64,000 bases of DNA from Pseudomonadota bacterium. GTDB taxonomy: Bacteria > Pseudomonadota > Alphaproteobacteria > Rhizobiales > Xanthobacteraceae. The notes under the pieces were generated by a model. The model made no database searches and had not been told where the DNA came from. It was given only the letters and a program-made list of their open reading frames with translations. Position numbers and translations under genes: made by a program. Positions 40,484 through 49,644 of the stretch are shown one piece after another; within the stretch, counting starts at the first letter, position 1, and each line of letters opens with the position of its first letter. Where the stretch lies: positions 1 through 64,000 of the forward strand of contig JAFEFL010000035.1 in the NCBI GenBank assembly GCA_018240595.1, in the 5' to 3' direction.

Positions 40484-41539
40484 ATGAACGCGCAAATCCC
40501 GGTTTTCGACGGCCATAACGACGTGCTGCTCCGGCTTTACAAATCGACCTCGTCGAATCCGGTCGACGATTTTCTCAACGGCGAAGAAGCCGGTCACATC
40601 GATCTGAAGAAGGCGCGCGCCGGCGGATTTGCCGGCGGCCTGTTCGCGCTGTATTCGCCCTCGCCGCGGACCGCCAATACGACGGAGCCCTCGGCCGGCG
40701 CCTTCTCCCGGCCGTTGCCGCCTCCGCTGCCGATGGACGAGGCGCGGGTTTCCGTCGCCGGCGAGCTGGCGATGCTGGTGAGGATCGAGCGCGCTTCGCA
40801 AGGCGCGGTGGCGATCTGCCGCAGCGTCGCGGAGATCAAGGCCGCCATGGCGCGCGGCGCGCTGGCCACGGTGCTGCACATCGAGGGCGCCGAAGCGATC
40901 GACGACAAACTGCATTTCCTCGACGTGCTGTACGCCGCCGGCCTGCGCTCGCTCGGACCGGTGTGGAGCCGCCCCAACATCTTCGGCCACGGGGTGCCAT
41001 TCGAGTTTCCGTCGAGCCCGGACACCGGCGACGGCCTGACCGGGGCCGGCGAGAACCTTGTTCGCGCCTGTGACGACATGAAGATCCTGATCGACCTGTC
41101 GCACATCAACGAGAAGGGCTTCTGGGACGTGGCGCGGCTATCGAAGGCGCCACTGGTGGCCACACATTCCAACGCTCACGCGCTGTGCCCTTCACCGCGC
41201 AATCTGACCGACAAGCAGCTCGCGGCGATCCGCGACACCGGCGGCATGGTGGGTCTGAATTTCGCGACCGGCTTCCTGCGACCCGACGGCAACATGCGCA
41301 CCGACACGGACATTGCGCTGATGGTGCAGCACCTCGATTACCTCATCGACAAACTCGGCGAGGATCACGTCGGCCTGGGCTCGGACTTCGACGGCGCGCC
41401 GGTGCCGGCGACGATCGGTTCGGCGGCCGGCCTGCCGCTCTTGTTCGACGCGCTGCGGGCCAAGGGCTATTCCGAAGCGCTCATGAACAAGATCGGCACC
41501 GGCAACTGGCTCGCTCTGCTGCAACGGACGATCGGCTAA
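40484..41539 (+). CDS. membrane dipeptidase-family (peptidase M19) protein
   Basis: A 351-residue zinc dipeptidase. Metal and catalytic motifs: FDGHND (His/Asp), HIEGAE (bridging Glu), DLSHIN and ATHSNA (His), and GLGSDFDG (Asp). M19 enzymes hydrolyse dipeptides, often with a D-residue at the C-terminus. No signal peptide, so likely cytoplasmic. It is divergent from the ABC importer operon across about 160 bases and may hydrolyse what that system brings in, but this is inference. Confidence 0.9.
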   Translation: MNAQIPVFDGHNDVLLRLYKSTSSNPVDDFLNGEEAGHIDLKKARAGGFAGGLFALYSPSPRTANTTEPSAGAFSRPLPPPLPMDEARVSVAGELAMLVRIERASQGAVAICRSVAEIKAAMARGALATVLHIEGAEAIDDKLHFLDVLYAAGLRSLGPVWSRPNIFGHGVPFEFPSSPDTGDGLTGAGENLVRACDDMKILIDLSHINEKGFWDVARLSKAPLVATHSNAHALCPSPRNLTDKQLAAIRDTGGMVGLNFATGFLRPDGNMRTDTDIALMVQHLDYLIDKLGEDHVGLGSDFDGAPVPATIGSAAGLPLLFDALRAKGYSEALMNKIGTGNWLALLQRTIG

Positions 41540-41693
41540 CCGCACGCGGCGCCCGAGACTTCTCTTGCGATTTCAGGCGCTTCGCCGCGCAATTGGAAAC
41601 CGGGCGCGTCAGCCCCAGTTGCCGCGCGCGAAATTCTGCACGTATGATTTTGCGTGACGACCCGCCGGACATGCCGCGGGCCGGAAGGTGACG

Positions 41694-42392
41694 ATGGGCG
41701 AAGCGACAGGCCAGCAGCAGAAACGGACGCCCGACGAGGACATCGCCGAGGCGCTGGAGAGCGACATCATCTTCGGCCGCCTCAAGCCGGGCGAACGCCT
41801 GCGCGAAGAAGGCTTGCTCGAGCGCTTCGGTCATTCGCGTCACTTCATCCGCCTCGCTTTCACGCGGCTCGAGAAGAAAGGCATCCTCGTTCACACGCGC
41901 AATGTCGGCGCCGCGGTGCGCGCCTTCACCATTCCGGAAGTGGAGGAGGTCTACGACGTTCGCGAGATGATCCAGCGCCAGGCGGCGTTGCGCATTCCGC
42001 TGCCGGCGCGGCCCGAGGACATCGCGCAGATCGCCGCGATCCAGAAAGATTACGCGGCCTGCGTCAAGGCCGGCGATCTACGCGGCATCCACGCCTGCAA
42101 CGACCGCTTCCATCTCGCCATCTTCGCGCTGTGCAACAACAGCCATCTGCTGGCGCTGGTCAAACAGTACATGGACCTGACCTACGTCATCCGCACCGTC
42201 ACCTTCTCCGATCCGAAGGCGCTGGAGGCGTCGCGCCGCCAGCACGAGCTGATGATCGAACAGCTCAAGGGGCGGGACAGCTGGGCGCTGGCCGAACTGT
42301 GCGTGCAGCATCTGCGGCCGAACAAGGAGAAATATCTCGGCCGCCTGCGTGAGGCCGGCGCCGCCGGCGACCGCAAAACCGCGGCCGAATAG
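41694..42392 (+). CDS. GntR-family transcriptional regulator (FCD/FadR subfamily)
   Basis: About 232 residues: N-terminal winged helix with IIFGRLKPGERLREEGLLERFGHSRHFIRLAFTRLEKKGIL and a C-terminal all-helical FCD ligand domain with EVYDVREMIQRQAALR and the metal/ligand-type ACNDRFHLAIF and RRQHELMIEQL. ATG 41694 after GGAAGG is preferred over a GTG at 41688. It lies just upstream of a TRAP importer and dehydratase on the same strand and is the likely local regulator, sensing a sugar acid or similar carboxylate. Confidence 0.9.
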   Translation: MGEATGQQQKRTPDEDIAEALESDIIFGRLKPGERLREEGLLERFGHSRHFIRLAFTRLEKKGILVHTRNVGAAVRAFTIPEVEEVYDVREMIQRQAALRIPLPARPEDIAQIAAIQKDYAACVKAGDLRGIHACNDRFHLAIFALCNNSHLLALVKQYMDLTYVIRTVTFSDPKALEASRRQHELMIEQLKGRDSWALAELCVQHLRPNKEKYLGRLREAGAAGDRKTAAE

Positions 42393-42404
42393 ACGCGCCC
42401 CTCA

Positions 42405-42420
42405 TATTGTTAACAAAATT
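42405..42420 (+). promoter_or_regulatory. palindromic operator candidate upstream of the TRAP operon
   Basis: TTGTTAACAA (42407-42416) is a perfect ten-base palindrome within TATTGTTAACAAAATT, in an AT-rich island between the GntR gene and the TRAP binding-protein gene. FCD-type GntR proteins bind short palindromes of this size, so it is a plausible site for the neighbouring regulator. Confidence 0.45.
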
Positions 42421-42559
42421 TGGCTTCCGGCCCCGTTTTGCGACGCAATACTGGTCCGACGGCCGCCGATTATTGACAATCCTGAACCGGCAACGGACAC
42501 TCCAAAGAAAACGCCCGGCGCGGACGGCGCCACAAGCAACACCACAGGGAGGGAGTCCG

Positions 42560-43558
42560 ATGCTCATCCGCAAATTGCTGACGCTTGCCGCATTGCTCGC
42601 CACGACGGCCGCGCTGGCCTCGCCGGCCGCGGCGCAGAAGCGTGAATTCTCGTTCGCCTACGACCAGCCCAAGCAGAGCGGCTACGGCATCGGCGCCGCG
42701 ATGTTCGACAAGAAGCTGCAGGAGCTCAGCAAGGGCACGATGTCGATCAATCAGTATACTAGCGCGCAGCTCGGCACCGAAGCGCAGACCATGCAGAAGG
42801 TGCAGACCGGCGACATCGACTTCGTCATCCTGTCCACCGCCAACGCCTCGACCGCGCAGCCGGAGTCCGGCGTGTTCTCGCTGCACTTCATCTTCCGCGA
42901 CGAGGCACACGCCATCAAGGTGCTCGGCGATGCCAAGGTGATCGCGGCAATGCGCGAACTCTATGCCTCGAAGATCAAGGGCGCGCACATGATCGCGCTC
43001 GGCACCCAGGGCCTGCGCCACATGTACGGCAAGAAGCCGATCGAGAAGATCGCCGATCTCAAGGGCATCAAGATGCGCGTGCAGGCGACCGTGACCGAGG
43101 ACACGTTGTTCCCGGCCTATGGCGCGCAGGTCGTGCACATGCCGTTCGGCGAGGTTTACACCGCGCTGCAGACCGGCGTCGTCGACATGGCCGAGAACGG
43201 CATCAACAACTACCTCGTCAACAAGCATTACGAGCCGGCGCCGGTGATCTCGCTCACCGAGCACGAAGCCAATCACTCCGCGCTGTTCATCAGCGACAAG
43301 GCGTGGTCGAGCCTGACCGACGAGCAGAAGAAGTGGGTGCAGACTGCCGCCGACGAAATATCCCAGAAGGAGCCGGAGGCGGCCTTCAAGCTCGAGCACG
43401 AGGCGCTCGCGAAGCTGCAGAAGATGGGCGTCAAAGTCGTCAGCAATGTCGACAAATCGGGCTTCTCGCAGATCAGCAAGCCGATTCAGGACAAGCTGGC
43501 GAGCGATCTCGGCCCCAACGCCGTCAAGGTCCTCGGCCTGGTCCGCAGCATCCAGTAG
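42560..43558 (+). CDS. TRAP transporter solute-binding protein (DctP family)
   Basis: A 332-residue periplasmic protein, signal peptide 1-25 (SPAAAQK). Family features: FAYDQPKQSGYGIGAAMF at the start, QKVQTGDIDFVIL, GLRHMYGKKPI, and the conserved arginine region KMRVQA contacting the carboxylate. TRAP systems import organic acids with a sodium gradient. GGGAGG lies seven bases before ATG 42560. Confidence 0.92.
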   Translation: MLIRKLLTLAALLATTAALASPAAAQKREFSFAYDQPKQSGYGIGAAMFDKKLQELSKGTMSINQYTSAQLGTEAQTMQKVQTGDIDFVILSTANASTAQPESGVFSLHFIFRDEAHAIKVLGDAKVIAAMRELYASKIKGAHMIALGTQGLRHMYGKKPIEKIADLKGIKMRVQATVTEDTLFPAYGAQVVHMPFGEVYTALQTGVVDMAENGINNYLVNKHYEPAPVISLTEHEANHSALFISDKAWSSLTDEQKKWVQTAADEISQKEPEAAFKLEHEALAKLQKMGVKVVSNVDKSGFSQISKPIQDKLASDLGPNAVKVLGLVRSIQ

Positions 43559-43624
43559 GCGCCGAGGCGGGAGCCGCCACCCCTCGGCTCCCGCCATTTT
43601 TCCCTGCCGCGAAAGCCACGAGCC

Positions 43625-44176
43625 ATGCCGCGATTCGACAGCCTCGTCATTCAGGATCAGCGCCATCTCAAATGGCGCGCGCTTGATCCGATCGAGCAGG
43701 GCCTGATGATCCTGTGCGGCTTCTGCATCGCCGCCTTCAGCACGCTTGTGTTCTGCGACGTCATTACCCGCGCCATCGGCCGGCCGTGGCTCTGGGTGCA
43801 GGAAGCGACCATGACGTTCTTCCTGTACGGCATCTTCATCGGCGTCGCCGCCGCGACGCGGCGCAACGATCATCTCTATCTCGCGGTGCTCGCCGAATCG
43901 ATGTCGGGCGGCGCACGGCTGTTCTTCGAGACGTTCAACCGGCTGTGCGTGCTCGGCGTCGCCTTCGCCATGATCTATTACGGCTATCTGAATTTCCTCG
44001 ACGGCTTCAAGAGCCTGCGCATGCCCTCGATGATGCCGATGGCGACGTTCTATGCCGCCATCCCGCTCAGCGGCTTCTTCGTCGCCCTGTTCACCATCGA
44101 GCAGATGGTCAACGGCTTCAGACATGGCTTCGCCAATCCCGACGGCGTCGAGGAAGAGAAGAGGCAGTCGCTGTGA
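43625..44176 (+). CDS. TRAP transporter small membrane subunit (DctQ family)
   Basis: A 183-residue protein with four membrane helices (LMILCGFCIAAFSTLVFCDVI, ATMTFFLYGIFIGVAAATRR, and two more from about 90). EATMTFFLYGIF is typical of DctQ. It bridges the large permease and the binding protein. The stop overlaps the next start by four bases (GTGA). Confidence 0.9.
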   Translation: MPRFDSLVIQDQRHLKWRALDPIEQGLMILCGFCIAAFSTLVFCDVITRAIGRPWLWVQEATMTFFLYGIFIGVAAATRRNDHLYLAVLAESMSGGARLFFETFNRLCVLGVAFAMIYYGYLNFLDGFKSLRMPSMMPMATFYAAIPLSGFFVALFTIEQMVNGFRHGFANPDGVEEEKRQSL

Positions 44177-45513
44177 CCACCAACGGCTTCCTCATTCTGC
44201 TGATGGGATTCCTCTTCCTGTTCCTCGGCTATATGGGCGTGCCGGTCGCCTTCGCGCTGATCGGCGCGGTCCTGATCGTCACCTCGTTCACGCCGGTCAG
44301 CCACGCCTCGATGATCGCGCAGGTCTTCAACGGCATGGACGTCGAAGCGCTGATGGCGATCCCGTTCTTCCTGCTGGTCGGCGACCTGATGACATCGGCC
44401 AATGTCACCCAGCGCATGATCGCGCTGTCGCAGACCTTGGTCGGCCATCTGCGCGGCGGCCTCGCCCAGGTCGTCACCTTGTTCAGCATGTTCTTTGCCG
44501 GCATTTCCGGCTCATCCGCCGCCGACGTCGCGGTGCTGACGCGCTCGATCGCCCCGGAAATGGCCCGCGAAGGCTACGACAAGGCCTTCACCGCGGCGCT
44601 GATTGCTTCGGCCGCCACCATGGCCAACCTGATCCCGCCCAGCATCATGGCGGTGGTCTACGGCGCCACCGGCAATGTCTCGATCGGCGGCCTGTTTCTC
44701 GGCGGCGTCGCGCCCGGCGTGTTCATCGGCATCGGCCTGATGATCTACAGCCATTTCTTCGGCCCGGTCGGCCTCAAGCACAAGCGCGCCACCTTCGGGC
44801 AGTTCGCCGAGGCGACCAAGCGTTCCGCCGTGCCGCTGATGATCCCGATCATCATCATGGGCGGCATCCTCACCGGCTGGTTCACGCCGAGCGAGGCCGG
44901 CATCATCGCTGTCGCCTATATCCTCATCGTCGTCATCCCGCTGCTCAACCCGCGGCACCTGCCGCATCTGCCGCGCGACTTCGCGCTCACCGGCCTGCTG
45001 TACTCGATCCCGCTGATCACCATCGGCGCCGCCTCGGCCTTCGGCTGGATGCTCGCCTACCTGCGCGGCCCCGCCGTGGTGTCGGACTGGATCAGCTACT
45101 ACGCCGGCGGCGATCCGCATCTGATCATGCTGATGCTGACGGCCCTGTTCATCATCGTCGGCGACTTCATCGACGCCGTGCCGGCCATCATCATCTTCAT
45201 GCCGCTCATTCTGGAGCTGACAAAGAACGCCGACATCAACGCCGTCCACATGGGCGTCGTCATCATCACCACGCTGGCCTTCGGCCTGATCACCCCGCCC
45301 TACGGCCTCTGTCTCTTGATGGCGGCCAAGTTCGTCAACGTGAAGTTCTCGCGCGCGATGCTGGCATCGTTCCCGATCTACATCATCTTCTTCGCCGCCA
45401 TCGCTTTCGCGATTTACTTCCCGGAAATCGTGCTATGGCTGCCGAAACAGCTTCTGCCGCAATCGGTCGGCTGCTTCCGCAACCCCAGCGGCACGGGCTG
45501 GATCTGCCCCTGA
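44173..45513 (+). CDS. TRAP transporter large permease subunit (DctM family)
   Basis: A 446-residue permease with about 12 membrane segments, from FLILLMGFLFLFLGYMGVPVAFAL on. Signature stretches: FFAGISGSSAADVA, NLIPPSIMAVVYG, and FTPSEAG. It starts at GTG 44173, which overlaps the DctQ stop, so the two are translated together. The proton/sodium-coupled channel of the importer. Confidence 0.92.
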   Translation: MTTNGFLILLMGFLFLFLGYMGVPVAFALIGAVLIVTSFTPVSHASMIAQVFNGMDVEALMAIPFFLLVGDLMTSANVTQRMIALSQTLVGHLRGGLAQVVTLFSMFFAGISGSSAADVAVLTRSIAPEMAREGYDKAFTAALIASAATMANLIPPSIMAVVYGATGNVSIGGLFLGGVAPGVFIGIGLMIYSHFFGPVGLKHKRATFGQFAEATKRSAVPLMIPIIIMGGILTGWFTPSEAGIIAVAYILIVVIPLLNPRHLPHLPRDFALTGLLYSIPLITIGAASAFGWMLAYLRGPAVVSDWISYYAGGDPHLIMLMLTALFIIVGDFIDAVPAIIIFMPLILELTKNADINAVHMGVVIITTLAFGLITPPYGLCLLMAAKFVNVKFSRAMLASFPIYIIFFAAIAFAIYFPEIVLWLPKQLLPQSVGCFRNPSGTGWICP

Positions 45514-45537
45514 ACGCCGCGTGACTGGACGACGTGA

Positions 45538-47247
45538 ATGAGTAATGGACTTCGGCAAGGCCTCACCAGCTACGGCGACACCGCGTTCTCGCTGTTCCTG
45601 CGCAAGGCCTTCATCAAGGGCATGGGCTATTCCGACGACGCGCTGGGCCGCCCCATCGTCGGCATCACCAACACCTATTCCGATTTCAACCCGTGCCATG
45701 GCAACGTGCCGCAGCTCATCGAGGCGGTGAAGCGCGGCGTCATGCTGGCGGGCGCCATGCCGATGGTGTTCCCCACCGTCTCGATCCATGAAAGCTTCGC
45801 CTTCCCGACCTCGATGTTCCTGCGCAATCTGATGGCGATGGACACCGAAGAAATGATCCGCGCCCTCCCCGTGGATTCAGTGGTGCTGATCGGCGGCTGC
45901 GACAAGACGATTCCAGCGCAGGTGATGGGCGCAGCCAGCGCCGACAAGCCGGCCATCGTGCTGCCGACCGGGCCGATGCTGGTCGGCCACTTCAAGGGCG
46001 AACAACTCGGCGCCTGCACCGATTGCCGCCGCCTGTGGGGCGAATTCCGCGGCGAGCGCATGAGCGGCGAGGATATCGAGCGCGCCAATGAGCGGCTGGT
46101 GCCGTCGGTCGGCACCTGCGGCGTCATGGGCACCGCCTCGACCATCGCCTGCATGATGGAAGCTTTGGGAATGTCGCTGCCGGGCAGCGCCTCGATCCCG
46201 GCGGTCCATGCCGACCGCATCCGCATGGCGGAGGCGACCGGCAAGCGCGCCGCCGAGATGACGAAGGGCGGTCCCACGCCGTCCGAGATTTTGACCAAGG
46301 ACGCGTTCCGCAACGCCATCGTCATGCTGCAGGCGATCGGCGGCTCGACCAACGGGGTCGTGCATCTGTCGGCCATCGCCGGCCGCACGCCGCATCCGAT
46401 CACGCTCGAGACTTACGACGAGGTCGGCCGCAACACTCCGGTGCTGGTCGATCTCAAGCCCACCGGCCAGCATTACATGGAGCACTTCCACCAGGCCGGC
46501 GGCGTGCCGCGTCTGATGCAGGAGCTCAAGGATCTTCTCGCGCTCGATGCCAGGCACGTTGCCGGCGGCACGCTCGGCGATGCGATCAGGACGTTCGAGG
46601 ACGTGCCCGGGCAGACCGTGATCCGCTCGCGCCAGGCGCCGCTGAAGAGTGAAGGCGGGCTCGTCGTGCTGCGCGGCAATCTGGCGCCGCGCGGCGCCGT
46701 GCTCAAGCAGGGCGCCGCGAACGCCAGACTGATGCAGCACGAAGGCCGCGCCGTGGTGTTCGACTCGGTCGCCGACATGACGGCGCGCATCGATGATCCA
46801 GGACTCGAGGTCACCGCCGACGACGTCCTGGTCATGCGCAATGCCGGCCCGATCGGCGCACCGGGCATGCCGGAAGCCGGCTATATCCCGATTCCGAAGA
46901 AACTGGCGCAACTTGGCGTCAAGGACATGGTGCGCATCTCCGACGCGCGCATGAGCGGCACCGCCTTCGGAACAATAGTACTGCACATCAGTCCTGAAGC
47001 CGCCGCCGCCGGCCCGCTGGCGCTGGTCAAAACCGGTGACCGCATCCGCCTCGACGTCAAGGCGCGGCGCATCGACGTGCTGATCGACGACGCCGAGATG
47101 ACGAAGCGACAAGCCGCGTGGCAGCCGCCGTCGGTGCCCGAGGCGGCGCAGCGCGGCTACGCCAAACTGTATCGCGAACACGTGCAGCAGGCGGATGAAG
47201 GCTGTGACTTCGACTTCCTGGCACGGCCGAACAGCGCGAAACGCTGA
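45538..47247 (+). CDS. IlvD/Edd-family dehydratase (sugar-acid type)
   Basis: A 569-residue iron-sulfur dehydratase. Cluster-ligand cysteines sit in NPCHGN, GGCDKT and GTCGVMGTAS. KDAFRNAIVMLQAIGGSTNGVVHLSAIAGR and ISDARMSGTAFG are also conserved. The family covers dihydroxy-acid dehydratase and sugar-acid dehydratases (arabinonate, xylonate, gluconate). Its position 24 bases after a TRAP importer and GntR regulator favours a catabolic sugar-acid role over branched-chain amino-acid synthesis. Confidence 0.88.
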   Translation: MSNGLRQGLTSYGDTAFSLFLRKAFIKGMGYSDDALGRPIVGITNTYSDFNPCHGNVPQLIEAVKRGVMLAGAMPMVFPTVSIHESFAFPTSMFLRNLMAMDTEEMIRALPVDSVVLIGGCDKTIPAQVMGAASADKPAIVLPTGPMLVGHFKGEQLGACTDCRRLWGEFRGERMSGEDIERANERLVPSVGTCGVMGTASTIACMMEALGMSLPGSASIPAVHADRIRMAEATGKRAAEMTKGGPTPSEILTKDAFRNAIVMLQAIGGSTNGVVHLSAIAGRTPHPITLETYDEVGRNTPVLVDLKPTGQHYMEHFHQAGGVPRLMQELKDLLALDARHVAGGTLGDAIRTFEDVPGQTVIRSRQAPLKSEGGLVVLRGNLAPRGAVLKQGAANARLMQHEGRAVVFDSVADMTARIDDPGLEVTADDVLVMRNAGPIGAPGMPEAGYIPIPKKLAQLGVKDMVRISDARMSGTAFGTIVLHISPEAAAAGPLALVKTGDRIRLDVKARRIDVLIDDAEMTKRQAAWQPPSVPEAAQRGYAKLYREHVQQADEGCDFDFLARPNSAKR

Positions 47248-47295
47248 CGCGCCGCGTATTGACGGCGCCACGTCCGGCTTCCGACAATCGCCTTT

Positions 47296-48039
47296 ATGGG
47301 CACGGGACGGCTGATCGCGGGACTGATCGCGGCTATGGCAGTCGCTACGCCCGCGCGGGCCGAACCGCCCTGTATTGGCTCTGCCGCCGAAGGCGGCACC
47401 GTGGCCGCGGTTCAGGACGGACGTACCCTGACACTTGCGGACGGTCGTGAGGTCCGGCTCGCCGGCATCGAGGCCCCCGCCGACAACGCGGCCCTGCGCA
47501 CGCTCGTCAGCGGGCGGTCTGTGAGGCTCGAGGGAACCGGCGAGGATCGCTACGGCCGCCTGATCGCTTACGCCTATTTGCCGGACGATGCGGAACCGGT
47601 GCAGGCGGCGCTGCTGGCCGCCGGTCAGGCCCGGGTTTCCGCTCGGGTTGGGGCGAAAAGCTGCGCCGACGCGCTGCTGGCGGCGGAAAAAGCCGCCCGG
47701 GCGGCCGGCCGCGGCCGGTGGCCCGACCCCAATTTCGCCCCTTTAGGTTCGCAAAATTTAACCATGATTGCGGCCGCGCGGGGGCATTTCGCTCTCATTG
47801 AGGGCCGAGTCTTGTCGGTGCGGGAGAGCGGGGCCACAATCTACGTGAATTTCGGGCGGCGCTGGACGCGGGACTTTTCCGTCATTATCCCGAAGCGTTC
47901 GCGGGGCAGCTTCGCCGCTGCCGGCATCGACATCAAGGCGCTCGAAGGCCGGCGCATCCGGGTGCGCGGCACCATCGAGCAGCGGAGCGGCCCGATCGTC
48001 CAGGCGATTGCGCCCGAGCAAATCGAGTTGATCGGCTGA
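47296..48039 (+). CDS. secreted SNase-like (thermonuclease-family) protein
   Basis: A 247-residue protein with a signal peptide (about 1-22) and an SNase (OB-fold) domain: LADGREVRLAGIEAP, GEDRYGRLIAYAYL and AARAAGRGRWPDP. These align with the nuclease active loop, but the equivalents of all three catalytic residues are not certain here. A second domain from about 150 (HFALIEGRVLSVRESGATIYVNFG) looks like another OB fold. Role unknown; periplasmic. It ends three bases before the M48 gene, so the two are one transcription unit. Confidence 0.8.
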   Translation: MGTGRLIAGLIAAMAVATPARAEPPCIGSAAEGGTVAAVQDGRTLTLADGREVRLAGIEAPADNAALRTLVSGRSVRLEGTGEDRYGRLIAYAYLPDDAEPVQAALLAAGQARVSARVGAKSCADALLAAEKAARAAGRGRWPDPNFAPLGSQNLTMIAAARGHFALIEGRVLSVRESGATIYVNFGRRWTRDFSVIIPKRSRGSFAAAGIDIKALEGRRIRVRGTIEQRSGPIVQAIAPEQIELIG

Positions 48040-48042
48040 GAC

Positions 48043-49530
48043 ATGTGTAGCGTGGCAAGCCAACGGACAGAGCGAATGCTGCGCGCGCGGCGAGTCTGGC
48101 TCGTCGTGCCGCTGCTGCTGGCCGTGCTCGCCGGCTGCTCGCAACTGCCGAGCGCGCCGCGCCAGGTATCGCTGCCGATTCCAAAGACGATCGACCGCGA
48201 TGAGGCCGCGCCGGCCACGGTGCGCGAGAACGCGCGCATTCTCGCCTCCTATGGCGGGCTCTATGAAAATCCGAAAATGCAGGCGGAGATCGAGAAGATC
48301 GTCGCCCGTCTCGTCGCCGCCTCGGAACGGCCCGACCTGAAGTATCAGGTGACGATGCTGAACTCGCCGGCGGTCAACGCATTCGCGCTGCCGAACGGCA
48401 ATCTCTACGTCTCGCGCGGATTGATCGCGCTCGCCGCCGACAAGGCCGAACTCGCCTCGGTGCTGGCGCACGAAATGGGCCACGTCATCGCCCGCCATGC
48501 CGCCATCCGCGCCGAGCAGGCCAAGCAGACGGCGCTGATCGGTCAGGTGGTCAGCGAAGTCCTGAGCGATCCGAACATGGGCGCGCTGGCGCTGGCCAAA
48601 TCGAAGCTGACGCTGGCGGCTTTCTCGCGCGCACAGGAATTCGAGGCCGACGGCATCGGCATCGGCATTTCCGCGCGCGCCGGTTTCGACGGCTACGGCG
48701 CGGCGCGCTTCCTGACGGCCATGCAACGCAACGCCGACGTCAAGGGCGCCGGCAGCAACGCCCGCATCGATCCACACGTCGCCGATTTCCTCTCCAGCCA
48801 CCCGGCGACGCCGGAGCGCGTGAAGAACGCAATCGCCAATGCGCGGCAGTTCTCCGGGCCGGGCAACGGCGAACGCGATCACGATGCGTACCTCGCCGAT
48901 ATCGAGGGCATGGTCTATGGCGAGGATCCGAGTGAAGGCTTTGCGCGCGGCCGCCGCTTCGTGCATCCCAAGCTCGGCTTCACCTTCACCGCGCCGCCCG
49001 GCTTCTCGCTCGACAATACGGCGCAAGCGGTGCTCGGCCTCAAGGATGGCGGCGGCGAAGCCATGCGCCTCGACGTCGTCAGCGTACCGGCCGAGCAACG
49101 GCTCAGCGACTACCTGAAATCCGGCTGGATCGACAATGTCGATGCGTCGAGCGCGGAAGATTTCTCGATCAACGGTTTCCCCGCGGCCACCGCCTCCGCC
49201 AAGGGCGAGCGCTGGGCGTTCCGGCTGTTCGCCGTGCGCTTCGGCAGCGACGTCTATCGTTTCATCTTCGCCGCGCGCGACATGACGCCGGCGAGCGACA
49301 AATCGTTCCGCGAGGCGGTGATGACGTTCCGCCGGATGAGCGTCAAGGAAAGCGCCGGGGTGAAGCCGCTGCACATCCGCATCGTCGCGGCAAAGCCCGG
49401 CGACACTCTCGAAACGCTGGCGCAGCGCATGGCGACCGACCACAAGCTCGAACGCTTCATGGCGCTCAACGGCTTGCAGAGCCACGACAAACTCAAGCCG
49501 GGCCAGAAGGTCAAAGTGGTGATGGAGTGA
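48043..49530 (+). CDS. M48-family lipoprotein metalloprotease with C-terminal LysM domain
   Basis: About 495 residues. A lipobox (VLAGC) after a hydrophobic leader marks a lipoprotein; an alternative Met at 48076 gives a more usual short leader. Zinc motif HEMGH with the third ligand Glu in EFEADGIGIG. This fits BepA-like periplasmic quality-control proteases. C-terminal residues about 448-494 form a LysM-type cell-wall binding domain (PGDTLETLAQRM, LKPGQKVKVV). Likely tethered to the outer membrane and monitoring envelope proteins. Confidence 0.9.
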   Translation: MCSVASQRTERMLRARRVWLVVPLLLAVLAGCSQLPSAPRQVSLPIPKTIDRDEAAPATVRENARILASYGGLYENPKMQAEIEKIVARLVAASERPDLKYQVTMLNSPAVNAFALPNGNLYVSRGLIALAADKAELASVLAHEMGHVIARHAAIRAEQAKQTALIGQVVSEVLSDPNMGALALAKSKLTLAAFSRAQEFEADGIGIGISARAGFDGYGAARFLTAMQRNADVKGAGSNARIDPHVADFLSSHPATPERVKNAIANARQFSGPGNGERDHDAYLADIEGMVYGEDPSEGFARGRRFVHPKLGFTFTAPPGFSLDNTAQAVLGLKDGGGEAMRLDVVSVPAEQRLSDYLKSGWIDNVDASSAEDFSINGFPAATASAKGERWAFRLFAVRFGSDVYRFIFAARDMTPASDKSFREAVMTFRRMSVKESAGVKPLHIRIVAAKPGDTLETLAQRMATDHKLERFMALNGLQSHDKLKPGQKVKVVME

Positions 49531-49536
49531 GGCACT

Positions 49537-49565
49537 CCCACCCTTCCCTGGAGGGGGAGGGTGAA
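49537..49565. repeat. degenerate CCTCTCCC-type palindrome
   Basis: CACCCTTCCCT (49539-49549) faces AGGGGGAGGGTG (49552-49563), an imperfect hairpin of the same style as the repeats at 1794 and 8386. It follows the M48 stop codon by a few bases. Confidence 0.45.
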
Positions 49566-49590
49566 GCAAGCTTCCGTGTACGACAAGGAT

Positions 49591-49619
49591 AAAAGAACGG
49601 CCGGGTTTCCCCGGCCGTT
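49591..49619 (-). terminator. rho-independent terminator of the dioxygenase gene
   Basis: AACGGCCGGG (49596-49605) pairs with CCCGGCCGTT (49610-49619). Four A residues at 49591-49594 give the T tract on the minus strand. It lies 26 bases beyond the stop of the minus-strand dioxygenase gene. Confidence 0.8.
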
Positions 49620-49644
49620 TGCATGTCCGATCGCGGCGGCCCGC

